From assembly GCA_917880885.1 (NCBI GenBank), contig OU862917.1, positions 52,002,727-52,066,726 on the forward strand: 64,000 nucleotides of DNA, written 5' to 3'. Each line of letters opens with the position of its first letter. The first letter of the stretch is position 1. The DNA is from Limnephilus marmoratus (lineage: Eukaryota; Arthropoda; Insecta; Trichoptera; Limnephilidae). A program made the translations under genes and the position numbers. Below, one piece after another: positions 53,838 to 64,000 of this stretch. The notes beneath the pieces are model-generated. The model saw only the letters and a list, made by a program, of their open reading frames with translations, did not search any database and was not told the origin of the DNA.

Positions 53838-54530
53838 TTTATTTATTTATTTATTGATCTATATAAAGTATGTGCACATTGTATTATTCGATGCCTGTCT
53901 CACTAGGGTATACCTGTGTTGAGACAGTGAGAACTGTGTTGAGTAATGCAAAAATGAGATTATAATGATGATAAATGATAACCTTTTCACCCGACAGTAA
54001 TAGTTATTTATATCTCCCAAGTGGATGTAATGTTCACGTATTTTATATCTAAATGGCACGTATTTTTGCCAAGGACAGAATAAATAATATAACATTAGAG
54101 CATGTAAATATGTGTTTCGTTTTATTTCCGGCCAAGGGCAGAGTTTCAATACTTTTGTTGGCTTTATTTTGATCAGTTGGAATGACGTCAAAAACCATGT
54201 CTTCTTCTTTGGTTGACTAGCCGCGTTCGTGCCGCTTAAACCAGTTTTCGTCACTGTGTTCATGAAACCAGAATATGTAATGAATGTGAATGAACAAATA
54301 TTCTTAAACTTTATAACTGTTATTTTACCGTTTAATGGTGCTACTTTCTTTTCATGAACGTCTGCGATAAGAGTGCAGAGATGAAGATTCAAATTTAATA
54401 TATGTATAATACATAATTCCTTGTGGACCGCGAAAATAGCATCAGTTTGCAGACCCAAAATTAACAAATATTCTACGACTTGATTCAAAGGTTCAATGTG
54501 CCCACCAAAAGTGGCAGAGCTTAACCTGAA
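53838..54530 (-). other. Long open frame of unknown nature (209 codons)
   Basis: The minus frame 54488-53859 is long for such AT-rich DNA. Upstream in frame, GGHIEPLNQVVEYLLI begins after TTTCAG (minus strand, about 54524), which could be a splice acceptor. It ends in a (TTTA)n tract at 53838, which read on the minus strand looks like a LINE tail. I recognise no domain: it may be a LINE-derived frame or a host exon. Confidence 0.3.
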
Positions 54531-54542
54531 ATCACTATATTG

Positions 54543-54800
54543 GATTAATCTTTACTATAAATTGGTTAAGATTATTAATACCAAAAAAATATAATTTAGA
54601 TGAATTAAAGTTTTTCCTATCGTTTCGCTTTAGTAGAATTAAAATAAAATTATTAATTAAGTACTTTGTTAAAAATCAAAAAGCGTAAACTATTAAATAA
54701 ACACATTTTTTCGTTAGAAATGTATGCATTCATATAAGAAGCAACTTTAAAAAAATACAATGTTATGGCTAAGATTATCAATAACAGTTTCCCTTGATTA
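54543..54800. repeat. Dispersed repeat U, copy 2
   Basis: It matches 42995-43245. No other information. Confidence 0.65.
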
Positions 54801-55146
54801 ACTTTTTCCTTCTTATGAAATTATTCACGTGCAAATAAAAAAAAACTGCTTTAGCGCTAAAACCGAGCGTTTCTAGGCTCCGTTTGCCAAGCGATTTTTG
54901 TGCCTATTACGTACATTCGTGGCGATATAAGCACACTAAGAAAACAATGCAATTCTTACACAAAAACGAGTCTTTTGATAATGTGTTACATATTTTCATT
55001 AAACTTTAATCAGTCAATTACAATTAGTGAGCACATAATTCTTGATTTTAAAATGTCTCCTTATCCCCCCCCCCCCCTTTTTTCTTCCTTTTTATTATTA
55101 TTACTCATTCATTCAATAATTAAGTTACTAGACCGGTTCATATCTC

Positions 55147-55515
55147 AGGCATAATTTTTTTTTATTTTTTTTTTTTATTTAGTAACTATATAATATTTTT
55201 TACATTTTTATATGAAACATGTTAGTTAGATGTATATATGTATAAAATATAAAATATATTCGAAGTCCTCCTCACTAGGAGATCCTGTGCTGAGGGGGAC
55301 TATGCTTTGGATAAGTTTTTCAGCGACTTCTATGGTTTAACTTGTTTGGATAAGGTTTTCCAGAAACTTCTATGATGTTTTAAGTATACTAGTAAGGTCA
55401 TTTTCCGGTAGTTCCTTCAGCCAACATTTAATGTCCTTAATGTAGCTGTTTTTTGTTTTAATTTGTTTGATACTAAGTGGGAGTTTGTTATATAACTTTA
55501 CTGCTAAAAATTACC
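55147..55515 (-). pseudogene. LINE C-terminus and 3' UTR
   Basis: On the minus strand the codons before the TAG at 55370-55372 read KLYNKLPLSIKQIKTKNSYI, then KDIKCWLKELPENDL, the usual end of a Jockey/CR1-like RT protein. About 220 bp of 3' UTR and an A-rich tail (T-rich 55147-55180) follow. The catalytic region is lost. Confidence 0.7.
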
Positions 55516-55727
55516 AAATGACATTCTATGGACTTACGTAATAGGTACATAACCATGTAATAATTTAATTTAACATACTTCTAATCTGTATTATAATGTA
55601 CTGTGTAGGTATGTCTTAATAAACAAATAAATTAATAAATATTCAAAAATTCATGTTCGAATTAAAATTTATAAGTGTGATTATCAACTAGGCCAAAGAC
55701 AATATATAGAAGTAATAATCCTACTAA

Positions 55728-55905
55728 TATTATAAAGGCGAAAGTTTGTATGGATGTATGTATGTTTGTTACTCTTTCACGCAAAAACTACTGAATGGAT
55801 TTTAATAAAACTTTACAATAATATAGCTCATACATCAGAATAACATATAGGCTATAGCTCAGAGCTCTGGCATTATGAAATTTGTATAAAAATTATTACA
55901 ATAGG
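55728..55905 (+). mobile_element. Helitron 5' end fragment
   Basis: TCCTACTAATATTATAAAGG, GCGAAAGTTTGTATGG and ACTCTTTCACGCAAAAACTA form the well-known 5' sequence of a lepidopteran Helitron group. The 3' end is missing. Confidence 0.7.
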
Positions 55906-55909
55906 TGGC

Positions 55910-56512
55910 ACCATTAGTAAGATATCTATAATTCTCTACGCGATTCCAATTATTAGGGGAGTACAGAATTCATACATTTGTAAATTTAACATTTTTTTAT
56001 AATTTTTTTATGAATTCTAAAAATATGTAAATGATTAAACATAGATGTATTCAATCGCTCTATAATACTATAAGCAGTTATTTCTCCGTATTAGAATTTG
56101 CCTTAATCATGAAAACTACTAATTTGCTTATATACTCATTTGTGTTGTTAAAATGCTTGCCAGTAAACAGGCGCAACTTCTTTACATTCTTTAAAAGCAT
56201 TAAACCATTAGTACGCTTATAGCCTCGAGAACTTGATATTCCCCTTTTAGATTATTGATGTATTAAGTCTACTGTGACTGTGAGACTGAACACTTAACTG
56301 ATGTTCGCAGTAAGCTCTCACTCGGCGAAGTCAAGGGATTTATTGTAAACAAAAAATGTTTTAATAAGTCAGATACGCCTCATACCTACGTCATACATGT
56401 GTCTGGTAATGTTATATTTTCGTGAAAACAAGCTTATGGGTCCGAGAGGTTAACCAGGTTGATTATACAGATATTATTATAGAAAAGCGAGGTTCAATTA
56501 TTGTGCACTAAA
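55910..56512. other. No recognisable feature
   Basis: AT-rich. The short frame at 56031-56222 has no motif. Confidence 0.4.
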
Positions 56513-56514
56513 GT

Positions 56515-56897
56515 ACAATTTGGGAGGCGAATACATAATAAGTACCGCCGCCCCTGAAATCATTTATTTGATAACCAACACCCCTCGCTACGTTTGGTGA
56601 CATAGCAGGGGTGCCCAGGTTCATAGTTGAGGGAGTCCCTTTGACTTCTCCAGCTGTAGTCTATCGGAACATCGCCTTGCACGCACCGCAGTGTGAGGGA
56701 TGGATTCACACGTCCGTAACTCCTGGACACACTGACCCCTAGATTCCTACCCACCCCTAATACCCTTTTCCTTCCCAGAACTTCCTCACCTTCCTTTCAT
56801 AAAAAGACACTCCACACAGCATCCCCAAAGATGACATAGGTCCTAAGGGAAATTATTTTCCTCAGGGCCTCCTGTGTGAAGCTATTATTAAAAAAAA
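56515..56897 (+). mobile_element. SINE-B copy 6
   Basis: CAATTTGGGAGGCGAATACA start, partial middle, full 3' end (CTCCACACAGCATCCCCAAA, hairpin) and an A-rich tail. Confidence 0.8.
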
Positions 56898-56899
56898 AT

Positions 56900-57520
56900 G
56901 TACGTTCCGTTTCCTCATCAAGATGGTGCCCGTTTTAATGGTTCATTAAAGATTCTCTTTTCAAATGTGAAATCTTCATTTTAATTTAGATTATTCGCAT
57001 TTTTTTAAATACTTTGGTACCTACCTGCCTCAAGAAATATTTGAAACAATATTTGTCATTATGATTTTTTAAGTAATACGTTATTTGCAATTTAAACAAT
57101 GTAACATAAAATATATGGTTGATAATTAAGTAGGGGGTAATTTAAGTACCTTTATGCTTCAGATTTTGTCCGGTTTAAATCGTTCCCGCAGGAAAAACTT
57201 AACCCTTTCACGCACTTTTCCACAAATGATCACCTAGTCAATCCATGTTATGCACTTACACTATATAAGTATAATAAATACAAATTAATACAAGAACAAC
57301 ATTTCAAAGAGACCACATGGGAAAATAATTCACCGACTCCAGATATTTTCATATCAGAGTGTTCGGCTCGGTGGAACTCCTAATTGGACCTATAAATCCT
57401 ACTGATCCCTCAATTTAAATATTTTAAAAATCTTTTGTAATCCTACATGTATTTAAAATGACTGTTCCTACATGTAATAAATAAATATATCTTATAAATC
57501 TTATGATTTCTGCGGAAATT
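56900..57520. other. No recognisable feature
   Basis: AT-rich, no visible genes. Confidence 0.4.
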
Positions 57521-57528
57521 TTGATTAA

Positions 57529-57761
57529 CACTCCAATACACGCGTGTCATCTCACAGATGACCAGTTCTGTTTTTTCGTCATAAGTTTGATGAAGGGAGG
57601 GGAACCTGGTCCCCCGCCCTAGTATTCCCCAAGCTCGCCTAGCTCACTTTTGACAAAAAAAAAATTTATTTTTTATTCACTTTTGACAAATAAGTGAACA
57701 GTCATCTGACAGATGACACGCGTGTATTTATGTCTCACTAGGGGACGCGTGTATTGGAGTG
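57529..57761. mobile_element. piggyBac-like MITE (233 bp)
   Basis: Inverted ends CACTCCAATACACGCGTGTC / ACGCGTGTATTGGAGTG and a TTAA at both sides (57525-57528 and 57762-57765). TTAA duplication is the hallmark of piggyBac. The ACACGCGTGTAT block and TCATCTGACAGATGA are repeated internally. It encodes nothing. Confidence 0.82.
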
Positions 57762-57769
57762 TTAAATAA

Positions 57770-58268
57770 GACAAAAATATATTTTGGACCCGATGTCTAC
57801 TGTGCACAGAATCACCAGTAATTAGAGAAAGTAATGTTGAATTATAATACTTGTTCACTAAGGTGCAAAAAGATAAGCTCGCACCTAATTGTAAATAATT
57901 GTCCGAATAGTAAACACACTCGTGCATACACCGCAGCCAAAAATAAACGGAAAACGGGAGGTAAAAGATAAGAAAAACACCGCTATTTTTGTTTGCGGTG
58001 GAAAGCACGCTTTAAAATAATATTATTAAGATCAATAATAAATAACTAATACTTATCAAAAACTACGTACAGTTGTTGTCCTTACCACTATCCACTATTC
58101 AATCCAAGTATTTGTGTCATTTGTTTACTTTGTAGGTGGTAGGTACGTGTACAGCAAGAAAGCTGGTACTGAAAATTAACAATCAATTTTTCATTTTATT
58201 ATTGGGACAGCTTTATAGTAGTTATAGTCAAATAAGGTCAAATAACGACACCTACCTATAAGACACCT
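57770..58268. other. No firm feature
   Basis: A direct repeat GACACCTACCTATAA occurs twice near 58247-58277. Nothing else is recognised. Confidence 0.4.
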
Positions 58269-58269
58269 A

Positions 58270-58514
58270 CCTATAAAATTATTCACTCCGAATTAGATTG
58301 TTGCGAACTCCTGCATCTCATCGACTTTAAGGTACCAACTCGAGCGACAAGGCAAAACATATTATTTTGCAACATTAATTCTCTAACCAACTATCACACA
58401 CATGCATCAATTTCTCGACTTCACACACTAGGGAACAAATACACCTCAAATATCGATGTATTTAATATAAGTTTACCGTTATTCAAGAAATATCTGAACA
58501 ATATTTTTATGTAG
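58270..58514 (+). pseudogene. LINE reverse transcriptase C-terminus (LINE-1-related)
   Basis: The frame ELDCCELLHLIDFKVPTRAT, RQNILFCNI, YHTHASISRLHTLGNKYTSN, IDVFNISLPLFKKYLNNIFM ends at TAG 58512-58514. It closely parallels the end of LINE-1 (…PCRPTRFKTS…INRLHTLGN). Only the last 80 codons remain. Confidence 0.78.
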
Positions 58515-58917
58515 AATATTTTGATATTTATGGAGCATCACCTAGGGTCTATTGCATATATTTGTGTATTTCTGTATTAATCTACAATGTAAAAACTTGT
58601 TAACGTTTTCTTTTTATGTATCTTGCATTTTGTCATGTATTATTCATGACATTTAATCAGTCACCTGTAAATTTTGTAATTACTAACATACCTACTAGTT
58701 TATTTCTATGTCATTTACAACTTAGAAACTTTCTCTTTTATTGTAATGCACTATCATTCCTAAATTTATCTGTATGATGTTTACCTACTAGTTATATTTT
58801 TATAGTTTATCTTTTTAATTCAAAAAAACTGTCTCTGTATTATAAACTTGTCACGTAAAAGCCGATCAGGGCGTTGAAAATTAATAAATAAAATAAATTA
58901 ATAAAATAAATAAAGAC
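58515..58917 (+). mobile_element. 3' UTR and tail of that LINE
   Basis: It ends AAGCCGATCAGGGCGTTGAA, then AATTAATAAATAAAATAAAT. The homologous tail at 40665-40945 is in inverse orientation. Confidence 0.75.
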
Positions 58918-58929
58918 ATTGAAAGGGGA

Positions 58930-60320
58930 TAGATTTATTAAAAACTTCACACAAAAACGTACATTCCCAATGGGAAAATATGGCGAGCGATATATGCTGA
59001 AATAGGCCAAGCCAAATGATCTTTGATCTTTTATAGCTGCGTATGGCACAGGTCTAATGACGAAACCACCATTCTTCGATAAATTTTGCGTATAACAAAA
59101 TTTTTCACTCAACATATTATTTTGTTTATAGCTTTTCTGGTTAGGAAAATTAGTCATGAGTCGTTAATAATTGGAAAAAACTCCGAAAAATACCAAAATT
59201 AAATTATAGGTGTATTTATTGCACTCCTTATTCCTTTCCAATTATGTAAGTCATAATCTTAAACAGAAAGATTTTATTTATCGTATCTTGTAACAGCATT
59301 TAGCTGAATGATTTTAACCATCCATTTTTGTGCATATTCTATGGAGTAAAAAAATGCATATGTAATTTGTGGTCCGATGATTTTTTTTTTTCAATTGATA
59401 ACAAAAAAATGTTTTTCTGTTAAACGTCGCAACTGAATAGTCGGGTACAGCCTAGCGGGTCACGTGATAGTCACTCAGTCTCGTTAAAGCATCACCATAA
59501 CACACGAAACAGCGCGTGTATCACGTATAATCTAACCTATTTAATAATTTTTTCCATCACTTTTAATAACTTTTCAGATGTGTTGAATTTGCATGATTCT
59601 GAGTTGTCCGGTCACCCGTCGAAATGCGTTGTGATCAGTGGCGAGGTGCGATTGATTTTTTTTTGAAAAACATATCAGTGAACAACAAAATGACATCTAC
59701 TTTTTTATTCCAAGTATGCTTGAAAATCGATGCTTAAAATCCTACGGGTACCTACGTGCTGTTACTCTGTATATTTTTTTGTAATTATTTAGTAAAATCA
59801 ATAAAAAATCCGAGTTATCGATTCCTTCGTCCTATCTATCTCAACATCTCTGACATTAAACGCGAATACGTCCAATATTTTAAGAAATATAAGCAAAAAA
59901 ACACAAAGTAGGATACTGTTTACATTTACAAGAGACGTAGATTAAAATTTTATTCACGTGTTGCGTTTGTATTTCGTGGGTGTAATATGAATGTAAGCTT
60001 AAACCAGTTATTTTTTATTTATGCAAATTAATAACGGCCTCAAATTATAGGGTGGAGTCGGTGGAGTGAAGTATATTTGAATCAAATTGGATATTGTGTC
60101 CCTTACAAGAAAATTTATTTTATTCCAGTATTGATCTGTTCATATTATTTTCGCATTAATTCATTTTCCCGGTGGAGTAGGTACTTACCATTTTTACTTG
60201 GTACATAATATATTTGTTTTAATTTATGGGACAGGTATTGGTCAATTGCCTAATTTCTAGCATTCGCTTGTTACCTACCGACTTTTTTAATGTCTTCTGG
60301 GATTACAAATAAGTTAATAA
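58930..60320. other. No firm feature
   Basis: AT-rich. 59560-59615 resembles one arm of the foldback at 20.9-21.06 kb (ACTTTTAATAACTTTTCA, GATTCTGAGTTGTCCGGTCA). The frame at 58840-59157 shows no motif. Confidence 0.4.
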
Positions 60321-60322
60321 TA

Positions 60323-61018
60323 AGAAACTCCAGTGAAAAATATTATGGCTTTAAAAAAATATGTTCATACAGACCAATAAAAGCTGATTCTGAATATATA
60401 AGTTTTTTAATAATATTAAACGCAGAGTTTTTAAAAAATTATTAAAAAGTCCATTTTTAATCGGGTCGTAAAAACACGCCGTCAAGTTGGCATTATTGAA
60501 ATTTTAGTGGTGACGTCACTGTTCGATGTGTCGTGACGTCACTGTAAAGTCATTGTATGGGAATGTATGATATGACACAAGTCATATTATTAATTTATTC
60601 GTTTATTTACATACCGTTTATAGAGATTTAGTTGTTGTGTTTATCGAAACATTATTTAGGCCTAAATAATGTTTAAAAAATAAAGGTATCTCTATTATTG
60701 AAAATATTCAAAAACTACTGCACAAAAAAAATAGTAATGCTACTTCCAGGGAGAATACTTCGAACAACGAAATTCAAAATGGCGGCAGTTGATCAGCTGA
60801 TTTCCCGATCCTATAGTAATTTTTCAGCAGTGATGACGTCTGACGTCACACGATTCACCATACTTTCGGTGGTTTTCGGGGGGTCTTGAAAAATTAAAAC
60901 TTTGACAATTATTTTAACTATTAAAACAAACTCTAAAAATAATAATAAAAATGCAGTTATTTAAGTTAGAAGGTCATTATATTCATTAAAAAAATAAAAA
61001 ATTGGACTGGAGTTCTCT
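60323..61018 (+). mobile_element. MITE-G, copy 3 (full length, ~700 bp)
   Basis: Inverted ends GAAACTCCAGT / ACTGGAGTTC. The interior has four TGACGTCA-type palindromes (60513-60545 and 60831-60850). Copies are at 41561-42622 (-) and 23426-23702. No coding capacity; the superfamily is unassigned. Confidence 0.78.
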
Positions 61019-61380
61019 ATGTGGTTGGCTTCAATACAACATCCGAAGGAAGTGGTCGCACTCCACACAAATTATCGAAACAAAACAAAGAAAAGTATCT
61101 CACTCGGTTCGTCGGTGATATTTTATTCTAACCAAATTGTTGTCATTTTATAACGGTCTAATACTTATATCAAACTTCGTTCTAGTTTCAACGTGCTATT
61201 AAAAAATGTTTTCCATGTTGAGCATACGAACTAAATACATTTTAGAATAAATTTTATGAAATTACTTTCCAAGCTGAAAAGAGTGGAGTTGATTGAGAAA
61301 ATTCAGACAGTAAAAGTTGTGCACATTTTGTTGGTTTTTATAGATAATGTTCGTGTTGTTTAGAACATTGTGATGATTTC

Positions 61381-61819
61381 CAATTTGGGAGGCGGGTATG
61401 AGTACCGCCGCCCCGGGAACCATTTATTGGATAACCAACACCTTATAGGTCACCTCAAGTGGTTCGCTACGTTTGGTGACTTAGCAGGGGTGCCCGGGTT
61501 CAAGGGGTGAGGTTTGTCCAGGTCTTGGCGGCGGATGCGTCTGCCCACCTGCTGCGAGGCAAGCCGTATCGAGAGAGACTGGTTGAGTGAGGCCGTTTGA
61601 CCTTTCCAGACGGATTATCTTAACCCATTGCCTTGCACCGCAGTTAGAACGATGGATTCATACGTCTGTAACTCCTAGATACCCCAGATTCCCACCCCTC
61701 ACACCTTTTTCCTCCCCAGAACTTCCTGTCCTTTCCTTCCTTAAAAAGAGCCTCCACACAGCATCCCCCAAGGAAATTATTTTCCTCAGGGCCTCCTGTG
61801 TGGAGCTAATGTAAAAAAA
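61381..61819 (+). mobile_element. SINE-B copy 7 (most complete)
   Basis: CAATTTGGGAGGCGGGTATG to CTCCTGTGTGGAGCTAATGT and an A tail, about 439 bp. It contains all family segments, including TCTTGGCGGCGGATGCGTC and CATTGCCTTGCACCGCAG. A small deletion affects the AAGATGACATAGG part. Confidence 0.85.
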
Positions 61820-61824
61820 ATATC

Positions 61825-62555
61825 TGAAAATGCGAAGATATTGATGAACTGTATTTAGGTTTAAGTTAGCCATTTTTAACTTCCCTGAGTGAAATCCAAA
61901 ATACACCCATGAATCATATTTTAGAGTTCAATGCGATTTTTTCCTGTTGACACCAATGTAAGCACCTACCATTCTTAAAAAAAAACAGACATTTATCATT
62001 ATGCCTGTGATACGCATTGTTGTGCGACGATTTGCATTACCACTGTTCTCATATAATATAGGTATACTCGTACATGTATGTATACACTACGCCAATGTGC
62101 ATTTGAATAACACGATTGTGGTAGTTTGCTACGCTACTCGCGTATTTTCCAAATGTTTTTAAACATAGGTTTATAATCAGATAAACTGTAACGTAATTAT
62201 TTTCATGGTTCTTATTCAGTCAGTACTTGCTCAGAAAGAGTATTATTAATTTCGGGTGCCGTTGGAACGATTGATAACAAATTCAAATTGCCTGGACGGT
62301 TGCTCGATTGTTTTTGAAAAAAAAAGCAGAAACGGTTGTAAGGGTGACGTGAGGACATAACAATGGACTGGTCGGAAGTTTGATTTGTAAGGAGTTTTTA
62401 TACTCGTAAATGATTGTGTAAATTTGCAATATTATGCGACTACACCTTCAAATTAGTGCTGTGAAGAAATATTGCTTGACGCTCGTAATTTCGCGGCAAA
62501 CAACCCACCGATAAATAGCCATTGGGATTTACTGATCACAGCTTGATACATTGAT
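61825..62555. other. No recognisable feature
   Basis: AT-rich, unique-looking. It may be intronic to the candidate exon that follows. Confidence 0.35.
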
Positions 62556-62578
62556 GTTTTGGTCGGGCGTGTTTACAG

Positions 62579-62888
62579 CCACGTACAATCCAATATCACC
62601 GAGGACAACTTTGATGAAGATTGCAGGCACTTCTTAAATGACATTTACAGTCTAGAACTGCGGGTTATATCCTTTCAATGCTCAGAATTGGTCATCGAAC
62701 GCATTGTGAGCAGCGGGCCTTTGTGGATGGACTGGAATCTTGGATGCTTCACGGTGTCATGGGCTTGCGAAGCGGCAGCTCTGGGGCTCTTCTCCAGCTA
62801 TCTGGAGCCCTTGTCGCTGAGGTTAGAAGAGGTGCGCCATTTTAACTATGGCAAGCTACGAATGATCATTTGGAGTGGATTCTACTAA
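62579..62888 (+). CDS. Candidate terminal exon of an unknown host gene
   Basis: A frame with balanced base use and non-repetitive protein (SHVQSNITEDNFDEDCRHFL, …LRLEEVRHFNYGKLRMIIW, ending SGFY-TAA) follows GTGTTTACAG, a plausible acceptor. No ATG starts the frame; the first in-frame ATG comes late (MDWNLGCF). A hydrophobic stretch (GCFTVSWACEAAALGLF) lies at about two thirds. No copy of it is seen elsewhere in the window. I cannot name the family. It may also be a pseudogene. Confidence 0.4.
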
Positions 62889-63019
62889 AATAACTGAATT
62901 ATCTCTCTCTCCCTCTCTCTACATTTTTTTTGAGTTTACAAAGGTATTTATGTAGATTATGTTTTTGCTTGTCAATAATAACAAGTACATTTAGTTTAAT
63001 ATGAGTTCTTTTATTTACA

Positions 63020-63150
63020 TCAGATAGTAGCTTTCTTTTTATCCCACGCAGAACCCTGAGATGATGATGAGAGCTCATGCAAACGGAATTTCTCTGCTAA
63101 CTGAGAAAGGTACGTGTCAAAACTCACAAAACGGTTTCTTCTACCCGACA
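63020..63150 (-). CDS. Candidate terminal exon of an unknown host gene (minus)
   Basis: After TTATTGTAG (a possible acceptor, about 63151) the minus frame reads SGRRNRFVSFDTYLSQLAEK, FRLHELSSSSQGSAWDKKK, ATI and TGA. An AATAAA signal follows the stop within a few bases (63010-63017 on the plus strand), which favours a real 3' end. The frame is open further upstream to 63412, but that part is hydrophobic, AT-rich and less convincing. It faces the candidate exon at 62579-62888. Confidence 0.35.
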
Positions 63151-63419
63151 CTACAATAACAAATAAATAACGTGTAATTGAATAGCAACGCATAAATAAC
63201 AACAATAACAATGGATAGAATAATATGTGTGTATAATACGTCTGTCTGTCTATTACAACTGCCAGTAGGTGCATGTTATTGCGACCGTATCCTACTAGTA
63301 CGAGTATATCGATCGGCGCGATAGTAAATAAAACAAAAGTGAATTTAGCATTCAACACGAGGGTCAGTTTTTGACCTTTCCAATTCAGAGAATCATAATA
63401 GAGCATTCTCATTCTGAGA

Positions 63420-64000
63420 ATTGCAAAGGTAGGAAATTACGTAGTACTACTTACTCGTACAAGACACTTGTCTAGTTCCCAGTGAGACAGGCGTGATGCC
63501 AATTTATTATTATTTGAATGTCTCGAGAGGTGGGCGAAGTTCTACGAATGACGAGGCGGTATTCCTTTGAACATTACTTTGTAATTTTTGTGCTTCTTGA
63601 ATTCCTTCGTAGCTTCGCGACTGAAATTTGTTCAACCTAATTATTGTGCTCTTTGCCACTTGCCTATATCACCCACTTACATAATGTTGTGTATATCCAT
63701 TCAGAGAGTTATACACCGCGAAAAACTCCAGTTAATAGAAGATTCAGTTGAAAATGAGATTTTGATGTCTATCTTCAAATAAATCCTACACATTTAATTT
63801 GATTCTTGTTATAAGTTTTGGTTAACTCTCAGATCTCAGAAGAACTCGATTTAAAATCAATACCTAAATTAATTTCCAAATCCGTCCACAAAGAGATTAA
63901 AGCTTTTCCTAGTAGCCATATATCATTTACTGTAATATAAGTCTCCACAATACATTTGTATAGCAAAAGGGATTTATAAACGTTCATGTATTTTATGTAC
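63420..64000. other. No recognisable feature
   Basis: AT-rich. The short frame at 63588-63782 has no motif. Confidence 0.4.

Overview
The window looks like repeat-saturated, AT-rich intergenic DNA from an insect, most likely a moth or butterfly. The evidence is the many TAGGTACCTACC-type tracts, Helitrons with A|TC...CTAG|T junctions, tRNA-derived SINEs, RTE-like and Jockey/CR1-like LINEs, and hAT, Harbinger, piggyBac-like and mariner-like DNA elements. There is no prokaryotic organisation and no convincing complete host gene. The best host candidates are two possible convergent terminal exons at 62.58-62.89 kb (+) and 63.02-63.15 kb (-), and a GC-richer, first-exon-like segment at 51.8-52.1 kb.

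Layout. 0-10 kb: a 57-bp minisatellite, a hAT end, a LINE tail, two copies of an unclassified repeat (one split by a solo LTR with a 5-bp target duplication), a SINE, and the first hammerhead-ribozyme-like motif. 9.4-18.2 kb: the centrepiece is a four-level nest. A hAT element (10565-18192, 8-bp target duplication) contains a 5'-truncated LINE. The LINE contains a second hAT (13460-16975, 8-bp duplication). That hAT contains a Harbinger-like element (14775-16387, TAA duplication) with a perfect palindrome of two 524-bp arms. 18-35 kb: SINEs of three families, RTE-like LINE fragments, Helitrons, a TA-flanked MITE, and inverted ends carrying further hammerhead motifs. 35-39 kb: a fairly intact minus-strand LINE with a 60-nt poly(A) copy, then a TIR element filled with 110-bp tandem repeats. 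40-48 kb: an element with mirrored arrays of a 9-mer, a complete 493-bp Helitron, a MITE interrupted by a SINE, a TIR element carrying the clearest hammerhead core, and a LINE whose 3' end matches the SINE-B tail. 49-50.3 kb: a non-autonomous hAT filled with degenerate CxxC-finger-like tandem units. 52-53.7 kb: a TIR composite related to the 37.5-39 kb element. 55-61 kb: LINE tails, SINE-B copies, a TTAA-flanked MITE and a MITE rich in TGACGTCA sites.

No operon-like cooperation exists here. The relationships are between parasites: LINEs probably mobilise SINEs that copy their 3' tails, absent hAT and Helitron enzymes would move the non-autonomous elements, and insertions within insertions give a relative chronology. 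Family names rest on motifs, termini and target duplications read by eye; no database search was possible.
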